The notes beneath the pieces were generated by a model. The model did no database searches. It was not told where the DNA came from and saw only the letters and a program-made list of their open reading frames with translations. From the NCBI GenBank assembly GCA_002342805.1, contig DDQW01000046.1:1-17090 (forward strand): a stretch of 17,090 nucleotides of DNA. Direction: 5' to 3'. This DNA is from Clostridiales bacterium UBA2432. Lineage in GTDB: Bacteria > Bacillota > Clostridia > Lachnospirales > Vallitaleaceae. The translations under genes were made by a program, and so were the position numbers. This document shows positions 15,375-17,090 of this stretch, piece by piece (positions within the stretch are counted from its first letter, which is position 1; each line of letters begins with the position of its first letter).

Positions 15375-15764
15375 TTACTCAGCTTTATATTGCTCATACC
15401 ACTCTTTTCCGGTGCTCCATGTTTTTTTATCTTCTTCTAGTTCTAGAATTTCAATGCATGCTAAAGCTATTATATATTCCCTCAACCCACTATTAGTAGC
15501 ACTTTCCAGCTCTGAAAACAAATAGCTTAATGCATTATCACCCAATAAAACTATTTCATTGAAGAACTGATTATCAGTATATGCATATGGATTTGATTGG
15601 GACAAATCAATTGTTGATGACTTAAGTATCTTATCAATATTTAAGTCAATAATTTCACTAATCTCATATTTGTCTTCACTGCTTATATCGTCACTCTCAT
15701 TTATTATATAAAACATCAATAAAACAAGAGCTATTATCAACACATATATTTTTTTCTTTTGCAT
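15375..15764 (-). CDS. Small membrane-anchored protein of unknown function
   Basis: This is a 129-residue protein. GGAG five bases before the ATG supports the start. The first residues (MQKKKIYVLIIALVLLMFYI) are two or three positive charges and a hydrophobic stretch from about 6 to 22, so it is likely a signal anchor with the rest outside the membrane; no lipobox cysteine is present. The remainder is acidic: a linker to about 45, then an all-helical part with NPYAYTDNQFFNEIVLLGDNALSYL and LREYIIALACIEIL. The pattern of a helix ending in GxxALxxL and a helix with AxA resembles short HEAT-like helical proteins found in Firmicutes, some of which are thought to be immunity or stress proteins. 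That is a resemblance only; the family is not identified. It lies among decayed DNA but is itself intact. Confidence 0.75.
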   Translation of the reverse strand: MQKKKIYVLIIALVLLMFYIINESDDISSEDKYEISEIIDLNIDKILKSSTIDLSQSNPYAYTDNQFFNEIVLLGDNALSYLFSELESATNSGLREYIIALACIEILELEEDKKTWSTGKEWYEQYKAE

Positions 15765-15813
15765 TTATTCTCCTTATTTTTTTATTTTCTATTGTCATTA
15801 AAAATGCAATCAT
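15697..15813 (-). CDS. Possible 38-residue small ORF with strong ribosome-binding site
   Basis: ATG 15813 follows GGGAGGAGA (15821-15829) at a spacing of eight bases, a better Shine-Dalgarno than that of the gene it overlaps. The peptide begins MIAFLMTIENKKIRRINAKE and ends 38 codons later inside the downstream membrane-protein gene in another frame. The same frame is open to earlier ATGs at 15831 and 15846. A promoter candidate at 15852-15881 would start the transcript near 15845, leaving 15813 as the best start. It may be a leader peptide or chance; composition gives no domain. Confidence 0.25.
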   Translation of the reverse strand: MIAFLMTIENKKIRRINAKEKNICVDNSSCFIDVLYNK

Positions 15814-15851
15814 CGTATTTTCTCCTCCCATGTTAATAACCCTCATAAATA

Positions 15852-15881
15852 TTTTAACATAAAGAACGAAAGTGTGATAAT
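15852..15881 (-). promoter_or_regulatory. Candidate promoter of the small membrane-protein gene
   Basis: On the minus strand TAAAAT (15852-15857) is preceded by TG one base away (extended -10). TTATCA lies 18 bases upstream at 15876-15881. This is a moderate match only. Confidence 0.35.
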
Positions 15882-15947
15882 AAATCTCTAACCGGCATAA
15901 TTATACACTTCCCACTACTAGGGTGTGTTGGAGACTTTCACTCGTGA

Positions 15948-15976
15948 GATTGCTCCCATGCAGGGCGCACCATAAA
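15948..15976 (+). repeat. Direct repeat, copy 2
   Basis: GATTGCTCCCATGC-GGGC-ACCATAAA resembles the copy that begins at the LysR stop codon. Both copies are in the same orientation and about 970 bases apart, enclosing the decayed ORF and the small membrane protein. This copy abuts the thiC terminator. Confidence 0.4.
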
Positions 15977-16013
15977 AACTCCCATCAATACCACTTAGGC
16001 TGATGGGGGTTTT
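15974..16013 (-). terminator. Rho-independent terminator after the thiC remnant
   Basis: On the minus strand AAAACCCCCATCA pairs with TGATGGGAGTTTT (one G-T pair) around a 13-base loop and ends in TTTTT. It lies 11 bases after the thiC stop. The stem is nearly symmetric with A and T runs on both sides, so it could also stop plus-strand transcripts. Confidence 0.85.
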
Positions 16014-16024
16014 ACACATATTTT

Positions 16025-16935
16025 TTATTTCAAGGCTTCATGGACATTACGTATTGCGCACATTTTTCCACACATTGAACAGGTCGTCTCATCTTCAAGC
16101 TCTGCATGTTCTCGATATGCACGTGCCTTTGACGGATCAATGGATAAATCAAACATTTGCTTCCAATCCAAGTCCACTCTTGCCTGACTCATCTTGTTGT
16201 CCCAATCTCTTGCTTTTGGCACTTTTTTTGCAATATCTGCCGCATGAGCAGCAATTTTTGTTGCAATAATTCCTTCCTTCATATTGTCGACTGTAGGAAG
16301 GCGTAAATGTTCTGCCGGAGTAAAATAACATAAAAAGCCCGCGCCAGCCGAAGCTGCTATAGCGCCTCCGATTGCTCCTGTGATATAGTCATATCCGGGA
16401 GCTATATCTGTAATCAAAGGTCCTAAGACATAGAAGGGGGCTCCGTGGCATAGCTTCTTCTCTAATAATACATTGGCTTCAATCTCATCCATAGACATAT
16501 GACCCGGACCTTCAATAATGATTTGAACGTCTTTTTCCCACGCACGTTTAGTTAATTCTCCCAATGTGATGAGTTCATGAATCTGGCTAGCGTCTGTTGA
16601 GTCCGCTAATCCGCCGGGACGACATGCATCACCCAAGCTTAATGTAATATCAAATTCCGCACAAATGTCTAACAGCTCATCAAAATGTTCATAATAAGGA
16701 TTTTCATGTCCTGTCAATCGCATCCACGCAAACATTAAGGAACCATCCCTCGTGATACAAGATTCATTAATCGACGATTTTTAAGAAAAGTCTCCGATGC
16801 CGCTTTATTCATTCCAGCATGAATGGTTACAAAGTCCACGCCGTTTTTACGTAATTACTCAAATCCATGATTGCTTCAACGCCCATATCCAGAGCCACGC
16901 GAACTTTTTCAAGCTCCATCTCGATATCTGACACC
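16025..16935 (-). pseudogene. thiC: thiC pseudogene (phosphomethylpyrimidine synthase remnant)
   Basis: ThiC is the radical-SAM enzyme that makes the thiamine pyrimidine from aminoimidazole ribotide. The C-terminal part is an intact frame of 236 residues (16025-16735) with LSLGDACRPGG, IIEGPGHM, CHGAPFYVLGPL, TDIAPGYD and the cluster motif CSMCGKMC. The upstream part is broken. Hand translation shows NGVDFVTIHAGMNKAASETF to LVSRG in another frame that hits TAA at 16735-16737, so a frameshift separates LVSRG from GSLMFAWM. Further upstream SDIEMELEKVRVALDMGVEA to MDLSNY is followed by a junction that skips roughly 45 residues and then TAA at 16827-16829. ThiC-like sequence stops near 16935; the normal N-terminal part is missing. 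Three lesions make activity very unlikely. No THI box (TPP riboswitch) is visible upstream in the window. The C-terminal ORF could still be translated from ATG 16735, but it lacks half the barrel. Confidence 0.88.
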
Positions 16936-17090
16936 GCTTGCTGAGCGAAGTATCCGGTATTAATGTAGCGAAGCTTTCCTAAGGAAAATAACAATAATGA
17001 AGCAGGAAGCTTATCTGCTATGAATAAAATAAAATATAAAAGTTATTAATGACTATGTTTTTATTCAATTTTTTTTATATTAAAAAATGT
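16936..17090. other. AT-rich sequence upstream of the thiC remnant
   Basis: No gene, tRNA or riboswitch is seen here. The minus-strand frame of the ThiC start stays open upstream as LPASLLLFSLGKLRYINTGY but no longer resembles ThiC; it has no start codon and is closed by a TAA near 17046. On the plus strand AGCGAAG occurs twice, at 16944 and 16967, either side of a GC-richer patch. The last 60 bases are almost only A and T. The sequence may be the far side of the deletion that removed the thiC 5' end. Confidence 0.35.

Noticed and set aside
16936..17090. TPP riboswitch upstream of thiC
   Set aside because: No THI-box core (CTGAGA with a later ACCTGA) can be found on the minus strand; the region is AT-rich and the thiC front is deleted.
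1..17090. CRISPR array, tRNA or rRNA genes
   Set aside because: No regularly spaced repeats and no cloverleaf or rRNA-like stretches were seen on either strand.

Overview
The window looks like chromosomal DNA of a low-GC, Gram-positive, probably anaerobic Clostridia-type bacterium. I infer this from the AT-rich intergenic DNA, strong GGAGG ribosome-binding sites, the sodium-pumping oxaloacetate decarboxylase subunits, the CarD-family regulator and the clostridial character of the ThiC remnant. No rRNA, tRNA, CRISPR array or intact mobile element is visible. Nearly all genes lie on the minus strand; the one clear exception is a LysR-type regulator.

Reading the minus strand downstream from about 5.7 kb, the first unit (5747 to 1) is a sugar-catabolic cluster: a LacI-type regulator, a COG2407-type L-fucose/L-arabinose isomerase-like protein, a transketolase split into N- and C-terminal subunits, and a GlpK-like FGGY kinase that runs off the left edge. 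The four enzyme genes overlap or nearly touch. The regulator gene and the isomerase gene carry near-identical promoter blocks of about 44 bp, which suggests one regulator controls both. The logic is an isomerase making a ketose, a kinase phosphorylating it, and a transketolase feeding it into the pentose phosphate pool. The actual sugar is not determined by the sequence, and the kinase has lost two residues that contact glycerol in GlpK.

The middle (5739 to 10590) holds housekeeping and accessory genes: uvrA (excision repair), a CarD-family RNA polymerase-binding regulator, a Uma2-type PD-(D/E)XK protein and tcdA (tRNA t6A cyclisation). A strong terminator ends the CarD-family gene only about 15 nt before the uvrA start.

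From 10696 to 13906 is a four-gene operon for a membrane Na+-translocating oxaloacetate decarboxylase: carboxyltransferase alpha (TTG start), small gamma-like subunit, separate biotin carrier and beta membrane subunit. A divergent LysR-type regulator (14094 to 14975) probably controls it; the shared intergenic region has two palindromes.

The right end (14976 to 17090) is decayed sequence: a broken ORF with two in-frame TAG codons, one intact small membrane-anchored protein of unknown function, a pair of similar direct repeats about 1 kb apart, and a thiC pseudogene with at least three lesions. Most of the window is ordinary metabolism and repair. The more unusual material is the uncharacterised sugar route at the left and the eroded accessory segment at the right.
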